From assembly GCA_002361235.1 (NCBI GenBank), contig DESI01000043.1, positions 19,689 to 25,807 of the forward strand: a stretch of DNA of 6,119 nucleotides, read 5' to 3'. Within the stretch, counting starts at the first letter, position 1. The number at the start of each line of letters is the position of its first letter. The stretch comes from Porphyromonadaceae bacterium UBA3318 (GTDB taxonomy: Bacteria > Bacteroidota > Bacteroidia > Bacteroidales > Muribaculaceae). A program made the translations under genes and the position numbers. Below the pieces are notes generated by a model. The model worked only from the letters and a program-made list of their open reading frames with translations, was not told the origin of the DNA and did no database searches. Below, piece by piece: positions 1 to 6,119 of the stretch.

Positions 1-84
1 TGAGAAACAGCCTCTCCGAGGCACGTTCCAACACAAAAGCACTGCTGTTCTACTGTGCTCCTGTCAAAAAATGTATGTATGCCG

Positions 85-111
85 ACGGGGCTGTCTCAGC
101 GACAGCCCCGT
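85..111. terminator. Strong GC-rich hairpin, possible terminator of the minus-strand operon
   Basis: Bases 85-95 and 101-111 are perfectly complementary over 11 bp around a 5-base loop (TCAGC). In the minus-strand RNA the stem is followed, about 13 bases later, by a run of six U (plus-strand A at 66-71) through a moderately U-rich stretch. This is weaker than a canonical intrinsic terminator, so the assignment is tentative. On the plus strand no T-run follows. It lies about 180 bases downstream of the last stop codon of the fimbrial operon. Confidence 0.45.
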
Positions 112-161
112 AAAACACAAATTCAAAACATTATATGTAACACACACATCTATAATCATGC

Positions 162-197
162 AACAGTGCCGGGCCGGAACCCCGGCGCTGTTTTTTT
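162..197 (+). terminator. Rho-independent terminator, plus-strand orientation
   Basis: Bases 162-173 pair with 181-192 (one G-T pair) around a 7-base loop (CCGGAAC). Seven T follow on the plus strand at 191-197, the first two also pairing at the base of the stem. This is the classic intrinsic terminator layout for plus-strand transcription. No plus-strand gene is visible upstream in the window, so it probably ends a convergent transcript coming from left of base 1. On the minus strand the T-run becomes an A-run before the stem, so the hairpin may also slow transcription of the fimbrial operon. Confidence 0.7.
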
Positions 198-219
198 CTC
201 TATCACTGTTTGATGCGCT

Positions 220-277
220 GCTCAGAGAGCCAGTGCCACTATTGCACGGCTCGGAGAGCCAGCGCCTCTATTGCGCG
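220..277. repeat. 29-base imperfect tandem duplication
   Basis: Two directly adjacent 29-base units, 220-248 and 249-277, match at 25 of 29 positions. Mismatches are at unit positions 5, 15, 19 and 27. Each unit contains a small inverted repeat: GCTC/GAGC in the first and GGCTC/GAGCC in the second, each around 3 bases. The pair starts 11 bases beyond the stop codon of the DUF3868 gene, so it would lie in the 3' untranslated part of the operon mRNA. Function is unknown. Confidence 0.8.
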
Positions 278-288
278 GATTGGTTCCC

Positions 289-1725
289 TTATTTCAGGAA
301 CTTGACGTGGTCGCGCTTCTCCAGTACGAGGCGGATCTGCTCAAGAGCCTCCTTGGCTTCGGGTACCGAAGCCTGTATGGACTCCATGCCGGTGCGGGCC
401 TGCTCGTACCGGCCCTCGATGGCGTCGAGCACGGCGCGGGCGTAGGTGGCCGAGGGATTGTCGCTGACGCGCGACAGCAGCTCGCGGGCATACTTGATGT
501 TGCCTTCGTTCATGGCCGAGTTGGCGGCGTTCAGGTTCGCTATGTCATTGTCGGGATAATACCTTACGGCCGTCTCCCACACGTTGTCGTATTCCTTCGA
601 GCCGACGGGATAGGAATTGGCGGCTAAGAAGAACTCGTTCAGGCTCAGGTTCTGCGGATGCTCCTTCAGTACGCGGCGAATCTCGTTGATGTCGGTGTAG
701 GTGCGCAGCTCGTAGTCGATGGCGTAGTTGGTGTGACGCAGCGAGGGGTACACGTGCTTCAGCAGGAATGCGTACGACGACGGGAAGCGGCGGCGCAGCT
801 CGTCGTTGCGCTTCTCGATCGCCACGTTGCCATGGTCGATGAATTCCAGAATCTGCGCGCGGTCGGGCAGGATGCTCACGGCCACCGAGTCGCGCAGGCC
901 TTCCCAGTCCTCGGGCACCGAGTTGGTGTGGAACACCGACGCCGGGAACGTGTACTGGCCGCGCACATACTCCTTCACGGCCTCCGTACGCCCCTTGGCC
1001 AGACGCACGTTGTTGCTGTACGGACCTTCGGGCGACGCGAAACCGGTCAGGGTGATGGACTTGACCGTGGCGTCGGCCATCATGCGCACCGTGTCGATGC
1101 TGTTGGTTATCTTGCGCAGCTCCACCGGGTTGACCATATAGTCGGGATATATCTCCGTGCGGTTCACGGGGAAGTTCACGTACGCCTTGCCCTCGATGCG
1201 GCGCATCTTGCGCTCCTCGGCCTGCGGCACGTCGTAATGGAATCGGGGCGTGAACGTGGCGGGACGCCAGTCCAGGTCGGCCATAGGCACATCCTCGGCC
1301 GGACCGTTGGGTACGCCGCAGCACCCCGACGAACGGCCCTGCAGCTCCAGGCGGCTATGGTCCATCCACTTCTGCCACTCCGCTTCGGCCTGATAGCCGT
1401 AGGCGTCGCCGTGACCCGAGCGGAGTATCCTGCCGCCGAAGTCCTCGGCGCGCTCCGTGTCGTAGAATGCGTTGCGACCGGCCACGATGAAGCCGGGCAA
1501 CGCGATGGAATCGTTCGAGTCGAGCGACTTTAGCACCGGAGTCACCTCCATGCGCTGGTTATAGCTCAGCCGGTAGTCCCGGGGATGTACGTTCATGCCC
1601 ACTTTCAGCAGACCGTGTTCCTTGGCCACGCTCATGTCCGTGACATGATACAGGGCGTTGTCCTGAGCCGAGACATTCAATATTGTTGCGACGGCTGCCA
1701 ATGCCGTCATGATATATCTGCGCAT
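289..1725 (-). CDS. DUF3868 / OmpA-like domain protein of a fimbrial locus
   Basis: A 478-residue secreted protein. Residues 1-20 form a Sec signal peptide (MRRY, then a hydrophobic stretch) with probable cleavage after VSA, before Gln21. The segment from about 21 to 110 has the character of the DUF3868 N-terminal domain. Residues 180-345 resemble an OmpA-like domain, with GFASPEG at 228-234 followed by an N..LA..R pattern (Asn239, Leu242, Arg246). The usual OmpA aspartate in the GHTD position is absent, so peptidoglycan binding is uncertain. From about 360 to 470 the sequence is alpha-helical and TPR-like, rich in Ala, Leu and Tyr. A CysCys pair sits at 135-136. Members of this family commonly sit beside Bacteroidales fimbrial genes; a role in anchoring or assembly is inferred from context and not proven. 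It starts 23 bases after the DUF3575 stop, is the last gene of the apparent operon and ends in TAA at 289-291. The ATG at 1725 is chosen because it gives an intact signal peptide. No Shine-Dalgarno sequence is seen. Confidence 0.85.
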   Translation of the reverse strand: MRRYIMTALAAVATILNVSAQDNALYHVTDMSVAKEHGLLKVGMNVHPRDYRLSYNQRMEVTPVLKSLDSNDSIALPGFIVAGRNAFYDTERAEDFGGRILRSGHGDAYGYQAEAEWQKWMDHSRLELQGRSSGCCGVPNGPAEDVPMADLDWRPATFTPRFHYDVPQAEERKMRRIEGKAYVNFPVNRTEIYPDYMVNPVELRKITNSIDTVRMMADATVKSITLTGFASPEGPYSNNVRLAKGRTEAVKEYVRGQYTFPASVFHTNSVPEDWEGLRDSVAVSILPDRAQILEFIDHGNVAIEKRNDELRRRFPSSYAFLLKHVYPSLRHTNYAIDYELRTYTDINEIRRVLKEHPQNLSLNEFFLAANSYPVGSKEYDNVWETAVRYYPDNDIANLNAANSAMNEGNIKYARELLSRVSDNPSATYARAVLDAIEGRYEQARTGMESIQASVPEAKEALEQIRLVLEKRDHVKFLK

Positions 1726-1748
1726 AATTCTGTGTCAGTTTAACGGTC

Positions 1749-2342
1749 TTAAAATATATACTCCACGGCCACCGACAGCTTGGTGGGGCCGAAATAGTTG
1801 TGAGGCTTGTTGCGGTCAATCTTGGTGCCGCACACCTGGCAGGGATAGCTGTCGAAACGGGTGTAGAGCCATCCGATGCCTAATGCCGCCTCGATGTTCC
1901 AGTGCTTGTGCAGCGGCCAGGCATAGCCGTAGACCACGCCCGCGCCCACGGCCCAGCCCTGATAGCGCTTGTCCTTCAGCTCCTTCAGATTCGAGCCAAG
2001 CATGTTGAACGGCAGGTTGAGCTTGCCGAAGTTGTAGATGCCGCCCAAGGCGTGGAAGCCGACGAAGTGTCCCGAGAAACGCTGACAGAACCAATAGCGT
2101 GCCTCGGGCTGGAAATAGAGGTGTTTCCAGCTGCGGCCGTCCACTTTCCACAGATTCATTTCGGCGGTCATGTCGAGGGTCCACTTGGGAGCGAGGCCCA
2201 CCTCGACGCCGATGTTGGGACTCAGGGCGATGTCGTTGATCAGGTTCGTCTTGAGCGCCACGTCCTGGGCGTTGGCCGCAGGAATAGCCAGCCACGCCGT
2301 CACGGTGGCAACCACTGTTGATAATATCTTATTGAGTCTCAT
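1749..2342 (-). CDS. DUF3575 domain protein, outer-membrane-like
   Basis: A 197-residue protein matching the DUF3575 family along its length. Residues 1-25 are a Sec signal peptide with probable cleavage at ANA before Gln26. Recognisable family patterns are ALKTNL (29-34), SPNIGVEVGL (41-50), PEARYWFC (79-86), GHFVGFHALGGIYNFG (91-106), the YGYAWPL region (138-144) and YFGPTK (183-188). The protein ends in Phe197, and its alternating aromatic and polar segments suit a small outer-membrane beta-barrel; that topology is inferred. Cysteines are Cys86 and a C-x-x-C pair at 168/171, which could form a disulfide in the periplasm or bind a metal. The family is recurrently encoded next to DUF3868 and fimbrial subunit genes in Bacteroidales, as it is here. 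The gene starts 25 bases after the adhesin stop codon and ends 23 bases before the DUF3868 gene. The leader is A/T-rich with no Shine-Dalgarno motif. Confidence 0.9.
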   Translation of the reverse strand: MRLNKILSTVVATVTAWLAIPAANAQDVALKTNLINDIALSPNIGVEVGLAPKWTLDMTAEMNLWKVDGRSWKHLYFQPEARYWFCQRFSGHFVGFHALGGIYNFGKLNLPFNMLGSNLKELKDKRYQGWAVGAGVVYGYAWPLHKHWNIEAALGIGWLYTRFDSYPCQVCGTKIDRNKPHNYFGPTKLSVAVEYIF

Positions 2343-2367
2343 TGTGATGAGTTATTGTGTTAAATTA

Positions 2368-4797
2368 TTAATACTCCCGGATGCAGCGTATAGGGCGCCC
2401 CATTGCTCGACGGCCGATGAACTGAGCCCCGACAAAATATCGGTCATTTGTATCATCTTCGTGGTCATCACGGTCGGTATCAAGACCTAACGCCATTCCA
2501 TATGCGTTTTTACCTGCATAAGGCCGATTGCTCCACGCGTAAGATACGTTCTTGCCAAAGTTTTCACCGGCTCCAATGCCATTCGGTTTCCATCCATCGG
2601 TCCACCATCTGTTGCCGGTAGAACTGAAGAACAAGGCTTCATTGTTATTGGCATTACCTTTACCCCAGACTTTGTAATTGAAAGCATCAATTACGTCACC
2701 GTTTATCTTGCTATTCTTAAATGTGCTTAACGGCCAGTTGCCGCCTGCCCATGTATTTCCGGTAGTATTGCTCCATGATTTTTGCACCACATGCCATACG
2801 CCGGCATTGGGAATCAGATACCCGGCGGGAGAAGGATCATATATCGTCTTTGTATGGCTCCATAAATCCGCATGGTTGTTGTCGTCATCGCGTCGTGTCA
2901 GACTGGAAGTAGCATTATTATTCCACAGATTTGATTTGAAGTTGGTTGTGAGCCAATCTTCAAATTCCGATCCGGCTGGTTGTTTGCTGACATAATAGAC
3001 GTTCGGATTCTGTATTGCATCCCCGATATTGATCCTTGTATCGTAGACTGCTTTTGGTGCTCTCGGTCCAAACACACGCTTACGGGAATGCTCGTGGTTG
3101 AAGAATCCGCGTATCGGATCCTTACGGCCCCACTGATAATAAACATTGTTGGCGAATTTATAGTCAATGGTCTCGCCCTCCTGTATGATAGGCAGTTGAG
3201 CGGTCTTGCCGGTTTTTGCAGATCCGTCAGGACGATACTGCACGAAATCCATCGTGCCCTTCCGTTTCAGATAAAGGACTTTCTTCGGGTCACACCAGCC
3301 TAAGTTGTATGCTGCCATCATGAATGAACGGCCTTTCTGATTGTATGTCACGGCTACGTCTCCGCACTGCCGGAGACCGATAACCATACCATCCTCATTC
3401 TTTGCGGCTGACGATTTGTATGTATTGAATGTGCTGTTGCCTGTGTCGAAAGCATGAGGTTTACGGGTGGTTTTATCAATCCAATGCTCCGTGGCCCAAA
3501 TATGCCAGCTCCAGATAACGGGGCTTTTCCCATCTTCCCGGTTTGAACCGTCAGTCAATGCTATTACGGCATTACCTTGCTGGATGATGTTCGGATCGAT
3601 ATAGAACCGGATCATCTTCTCTCCGTTGATGGTAGTCAGTTCTAAATTGTCGACAAGATTATAGGCATCCTCCCATACCAATTCCGCCCTTGCGTTACTT
3701 GGCGCAGTAATGTTCGGTCCTGTTATTGTGTTGTTTCGATAATCGATTAACGTCGGCAATAACTTCAGGTTGACATCTGTTGACTTATTCTGACATATAT
3801 ATGCCGAAGAATTCGTAGCTCCGTTCTTGATGGCATTTCCGTAAACAAGCGGGAACATATACCATCCGCCTCTGTCAACGACATAGCAGTTGGCGGTGTT
3901 ACGTGCCATGCCTCCGGGCTTGGACAGATCGTAAGGTTTTTCTTTAGTATAGCCGTCATACGGTCTGTACCCCTGCATATCTTCGTCACCTATCCAGTCG
4001 GTAGCTACATAATGAGCTAAGAAATTCAGGTCATGCTGCTCGAAGCTTCTGTCGGCATTGCCTTTGCCGCTGAGGGGCGTGGCGAAGTTATCGGTTATCC
4101 ATGTCGAGGCATCCACCCATTTCTGCTGTGGATTGGCCGAAGGATATGGCGCTTCACCCCCGCCGGTCACATTATAGGATAACGAACCGTCGTGGCTTGC
4201 CTTCCAGGGACACGCTTCCACAACAGTCTGGTTGTTGGCGCGGTAACGGTAGCTCTGAACGCTGTAATATGCCGTGTTCTGATAGGTGTCGAATTCCTGG
4301 GCACTGGGGCTGTAGACATAGATGTTGTTATATCCGTCGGCCTGGTTGCCGCGGGCCCGGAACACATACACCCAGTTGTCTTTGGAGGTGGAGATGGTGT
4401 AGACGTACTCGTGGCCGGGAAGCCATTCCTGCACGTCGTTGGCCTTGATCTTGCCGCGTACGGTGATGGTTTCGGGAAGCTGGTTGCCGTCCTCGTCCTT
4501 ACCGGGATTCGTGCGTTTCAGCGTTACCTCTATCATGGCGTCGTCGGGAATGCGCTGGGGGATAAGCATGAAGGTCTTTGACGGCATTGTCTCGTTCAGC
4601 AGGATGTCCTGCGACTCGTCGCCGGGATCGATACCTCCTGCCGGGCGGCCGTTAATGGCATAGTTGAAGTCCTGGGAATAAGTCGTGGTCTCGCTGTCGT
4701 CCTGACCTGACCATACGAAGTTACCCTCGCCGTCGTCGCTGGCGGTGTATTCGCAATCGCCTGAACTGTGTACGCCTGTAATCTTGATGTTGACCAC
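2368..4797 (-). CDS. Adhesin part of the fimbrial protein (fimbrillin-like domain plus FISUMP-like C-terminus)
   Basis: An 809-codon frame, counted from a GTG at 4797 that is probably not a true start: no signal peptide follows, and the sequence continues the upstream fimbrillin after one base. Residues 1-145 look like a fimbrillin-type beta-sandwich (FMLIPQRIPDDAMIEVTLK at 76-94, WLPGHEYVYTISTS at 125-138). Residues 300-326 carry ANCYVV and FPLVYGNAIKNG, and WSWHIW is at 429-434; these recur in large Bacteroidales surface proteins. The C-terminal part has YYQWGRKDP (553-561), IYDPSPAGYLIPN (652-664) and the ending RPIRCIREY, the pattern of Fibrobacter-succinogenes-major-paralogous (FISUMP) domains. 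A role as fimbrial tip or side adhesin is inferred; the ligand is unknown. From about residue 265 onward base composition drops to roughly 37-50% GC with more AAT and AGA codons, unlike the neighbouring genes. The stop is TAA at 2368-2370, 25 bases before the DUF3575 gene. A DUF4906-type assignment is possible but not established. Confidence 0.75.
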   Translation of the reverse strand: MVNIKITGVHSSGDCEYTASDDGEGNFVWSGQDDSETTTYSQDFNYAINGRPAGGIDPGDESQDILLNETMPSKTFMLIPQRIPDDAMIEVTLKRTNPGKDEDGNQLPETITVRGKIKANDVQEWLPGHEYVYTISTSKDNWVYVFRARGNQADGYNNIYVYSPSAQEFDTYQNTAYYSVQSYRYRANNQTVVEACPWKASHDGSLSYNVTGGGEAPYPSANPQQKWVDASTWITDNFATPLSGKGNADRSFEQHDLNFLAHYVATDWIGDEDMQGYRPYDGYTKEKPYDLSKPGGMARNTANCYVVDRGGWYMFPLVYGNAIKNGATNSSAYICQNKSTDVNLKLLPTLIDYRNNTITGPNITAPSNARAELVWEDAYNLVDNLELTTINGEKMIRFYIDPNIIQQGNAVIALTDGSNREDGKSPVIWSWHIWATEHWIDKTTRKPHAFDTGNSTFNTYKSSAAKNEDGMVIGLRQCGDVAVTYNQKGRSFMMAAYNLGWCDPKKVLYLKRKGTMDFVQYRPDGSAKTGKTAQLPIIQEGETIDYKFANNVYYQWGRKDPIRGFFNHEHSRKRVFGPRAPKAVYDTRINIGDAIQNPNVYYVSKQPAGSEFEDWLTTNFKSNLWNNNATSSLTRRDDDNNHADLWSHTKTIYDPSPAGYLIPNAGVWHVVQKSWSNTTGNTWAGGNWPLSTFKNSKINGDVIDAFNYKVWGKGNANNNEALFFSSTGNRWWTDGWKPNGIGAGENFGKNVSYAWSNRPYAGKNAYGMALGLDTDRDDHEDDTNDRYFVGAQFIGRRAMGRPIRCIREY

Positions 4798-6032
4798 CTC
4801 GCCGTCCAGGGCATCACGTGACAGCTGACGGTGAAGTAAGCCTTCTCCTCCTCGTCGGGGGTGTCGGGATTCTCGGGCGACTGGGGCTCGCCGAGCGAAC
4901 CGCAGGCGGTAACCTGCAGCTTGTAGACGTTGTTGCGGACTACGCCGAACTCGTTTTCGCCCATCTGCGAGTTGTTGCCGTTGGTGTTGTGACGGTTGTA
5001 GTAGAAGTAGTACATGGTGTACGTGTTCTTGCCAGCGTCGGGCACGTAAGCCTTGAATCCGTGGCGCTGTGCGCTGGTCATTCCGGCGAGGAGATTTACC
5101 TTATAGTCGGTGCCGGTGGCGTCCTTGAGGGCGGGAACTGCATTGAAGGCAGAGGCTACGACAGATTCGGGATACTTGGTCACGTATGCCTTGAGGGCTG
5201 CGTAGTCACCGTAAACGATGCCGTTGTAGAGGTAAATCACGTTGCCGTTCCAGAGCTCGGCGTTGGTGGGAGTGAATGTGCCCTTGAACACGACGCCGGT
5301 GGTGATGCCGACTTTCTGACCGGCGGTGATGCTCTCGCCGGAAGATGCGGGGATGGTGTTCTCTGTGGCGTAGCGCCAGATGCGGTAGTCGTTCTTGGGA
5401 TCCTGTGTCCAGCCGTCGTTGTTGTCCTGGGTCTTGCTATTCCAGTCGGCGGGACGGATGGAGGTCCATGTCAGCTTGGTCGAGCCGCCGCCGTCGGGTT
5501 GAGCGGTGCCCGGGTCTTCGGTCTCGCCTGTGGCGAATGTGTTGCCGATAAGGTTGGCGAAATAATATTTCTTGTAGTCACCGTTCGAAAGGGACTGTTG
5601 CTTGAACCCGTTGGCATTGTAGCTCATGACGTACGACTCGAGATCGCCGCATAGGGTTGTGTTGCCGGTCCAGTCCCATCTGTCGTTGGAGCGGGGGAGG
5701 TAGTAGAAGTTCTTGGCGATGTTGAACATTGCGATGTCCGTGAGCTCCACGGTGCCCATTGTGCCATCGCCGGAGGTCTTCTTGATTTCGTACTTGTTGT
5801 CGGCGTTCTCGCCGCCCAGAGCGAAGTCGAAACGGGCTGCCAGACGTTTTACATGTACGGTTCCGAGATTTAAGGCCTTTTCGGGAGTATTGTGGTTCTG
5901 CACCAGCGAGCTGCGCGAGGGAAGCGTCACTGCATCGGGGATGTGGCAGTTGGTCATCAGGAAGTTATTGGCGTTCCAGATGGAATTTCCGCCGCCGACC
6001 ACTCCGAAGCTGTTGCCGTTGAAGGAGGTCAC
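4596..6032 (-). CDS. Mfa1/FimA-type fimbrillin part, 5'-incomplete and frameshifted at its 3' end
   Basis: This open frame of 478 codons begins at a GTG (6032) that is not a credible start. Sense sequence continues upstream to 6098 as YVFAFCNPTTRLRTIVSNW, and the gene's 5' end is outside the window. Residues 1-410 are a Mfa1-family subunit: VKRLAARFDFAL at 61-72, NFYYLPR at 108-114, YATENTIP at 221-228, TTGVVFKGTF at 244-253, MYYFYYNRHN at 340-349, and EFGVVRNNVYKLQV at 361-374. A Pro/Glu/Asp-rich linker follows, then the terminal strand AYFTVSCHVMPW at 398-409. These are the features of the Fimbrillin_C (Mfa1 C-terminal) domain. Residues 411-478 are an out-of-frame tail, and the true continuation is the adhesin frame. 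In Porphyromonas fimbrillins the C-terminal strand takes part in donor-strand assembly, so a long C-terminal extension here would be notable. The product would be exported as a lipoprotein precursor if it follows the family; that part is not visible. Confidence 0.8.
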   Translation of the reverse strand: MTSFNGNSFGVVGGGNSIWNANNFLMTNCHIPDAVTLPSRSSLVQNHNTPEKALNLGTVHVKRLAARFDFALGGENADNKYEIKKTSGDGTMGTVELTDIAMFNIAKNFYYLPRSNDRWDWTGNTTLCGDLESYVMSYNANGFKQQSLSNGDYKKYYFANLIGNTFATGETEDPGTAQPDGGGSTKLTWTSIRPADWNSKTQDNNDGWTQDPKNDYRIWRYATENTIPASSGESITAGQKVGITTGVVFKGTFTPTNAELWNGNVIYLYNGIVYGDYAALKAYVTKYPESVVASAFNAVPALKDATGTDYKVNLLAGMTSAQRHGFKAYVPDAGKNTYTMYYFYYNRHNTNGNNSQMGENEFGVVRNNVYKLQVTACGSLGEPQSPENPDTPDEEEKAYFTVSCHVMPWTARWSTSRLQAYTVQAIANTPPATTARVTSYGQVRTTARPRLIPRTSTMPLTAARQEVSIPATSRRTSC

Positions 6033-6119
6033 GCCGGGAATCCAGTTGCTGACGATGGTCCTGAGACGCGTAGTGGGATTGCAGAATGCGAATACATATT
6101 ATTACTGTCCGCTAAAACA

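Larger units (their letters stand above)
1..288. other. Non-coding 3' region / probable terminator zone
   Basis: No convincing gene is seen here on either strand. Open frames that cross the region translate to cysteine-, arginine- and serine-rich strings without family resemblance, and they run through strong hairpins. One plus-strand frame is open from the left edge to a TAA at 111-113, giving about 36 codons, but its last codons lie inside a hairpin and it resembles nothing I know. The region holds two hairpins (85-111 and 162-192) and a 29-base tandem duplication (220-277). The fimbrial operon ends at 289 on the minus strand. The better terminator points the other way, so a convergent plus-strand transcript from left of the window is inferred. 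Confidence 0.6.
2368..6119 (-). pseudogene. Frameshifted fimbrillin-adhesin gene, 5' end outside the window
   Basis: The fimbrillin frame and the adhesin frame read as one gene with two one-base breaks. Near 4803 the fimbrillin frame reaches its C-terminal FTVSCHVMPWT and then turns into Thr/Arg/Ala-rich nonsense. One extra base there continues it as GEVVNIKITGV in the adhesin frame. At about 6098 the fimbrillin frame is preceded by TAA TAA (6099-6104), while the next frame reads VLADSNN; one extra T would join them as ADSNNYVFAFCNPT, the expected kind of fimbrillin sequence. Both breaks would be one-base deletions in short runs. The restored product would exceed 1,240 residues, and its signal or lipoprotein peptide lies beyond the right edge. 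Alternatives are local sequencing error, or two genes fused by a deletion. The second break rests on only the last 18 bases and is less certain than the first. Confidence 0.6.

Noticed and set aside
85..192. CRISPR array or invertible promoter
   Set aside because: The hairpins differ from each other, and there are no regularly spaced repeats or matching inverted repeats flanking a promoter-like segment.
71..445. 124-codon plus-strand open frame over the left non-coding region
   Set aside because: It runs through both hairpins, the T-run and the tandem repeat and then antisense to the DUF3868 gene. The translation has no recognisable features.
545..1324. 259-codon minus-strand open frame
   Set aside because: It overlaps the DUF3868 gene in another frame and is Arg/His/Ala-rich nonsense.
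658..1533. 291-codon plus-strand open frame
   Set aside because: It is antisense to the DUF3868 gene. The translation is Val/His/Arg-rich without family motifs, and such long antisense frames are expected opposite GC-rich codon usage.
4596..4794. Last 67 codons of the fimbrillin frame as a real C-terminus
   Set aside because: The sequence is Thr/Arg/Ala/Pro-rich with no fimbrillin resemblance, while the adhesin frame over the same bases gives sensible fimbrillin-like protein.
4818..5654. 278-codon plus-strand open frame rich in Val, Gly and Leu
   Set aside because: It is antisense to well-recognised fimbrillin sequence, and its hydrophobic character comes from reading Asn/Thr/Pro codons in reverse.

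Overview
The window looks like a Bacteroidales (Bacteroidetes) fimbrial locus. The evidence is protein family content: a Mfa1/FimA-type fimbrillin, a large adhesin with FISUMP-like motifs, a DUF3575 protein and a DUF3868 protein. Translation starts also lack clear Shine-Dalgarno sequences, which is usual for this phylum. Family or genus cannot be fixed from the sequence. Hand counts give about 57-67% GC in sampled 60-base lines of the two accessory genes and the fimbrillin part, and 37-53% in most of the adhesin part.

Everything recognised as coding is on the minus strand and reads right to left. From the right edge to about 4803 is a Mfa1/FimA-type fimbrillin without its N-terminus. It continues, after a one-base frame break near 4803, into an 809-codon adhesin-like reading frame that ends at 2368. 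A second probable one-base break lies at about 6098, close to the right edge. Restored, these form one very long secreted fimbrial protein; as given, the gene is broken. It is followed after 25 bases by a DUF3575 outer-membrane-like protein (1749-2342), and after another 23 bases by a DUF3868 protein with an OmpA-like core and a TPR-like tail (289-1725). The spacing and shared strand suggest one transcript.

Bases 1-288 hold no convincing gene. They contain a 29-base imperfect tandem duplication just after the last stop codon, a strong hairpin with a T-run oriented as a plus-strand terminator, and a second strong hairpin. This looks like a terminator zone between the fimbrial operon and a convergent plus-strand unit lying left of the window.

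Working model: the fimbrillin/adhesin would be exported and built into, or placed at the tip of, a surface fimbria. The two accessory proteins have Sec-type signal peptides and would act at the outer membrane or in the periplasm, possibly in anchoring or assembly. The points most worth checking are the two frame breaks, the fusion of a complete fimbrillin C-terminus to an adhesin, and the lower-GC adhesin module within a GC-rich operon.
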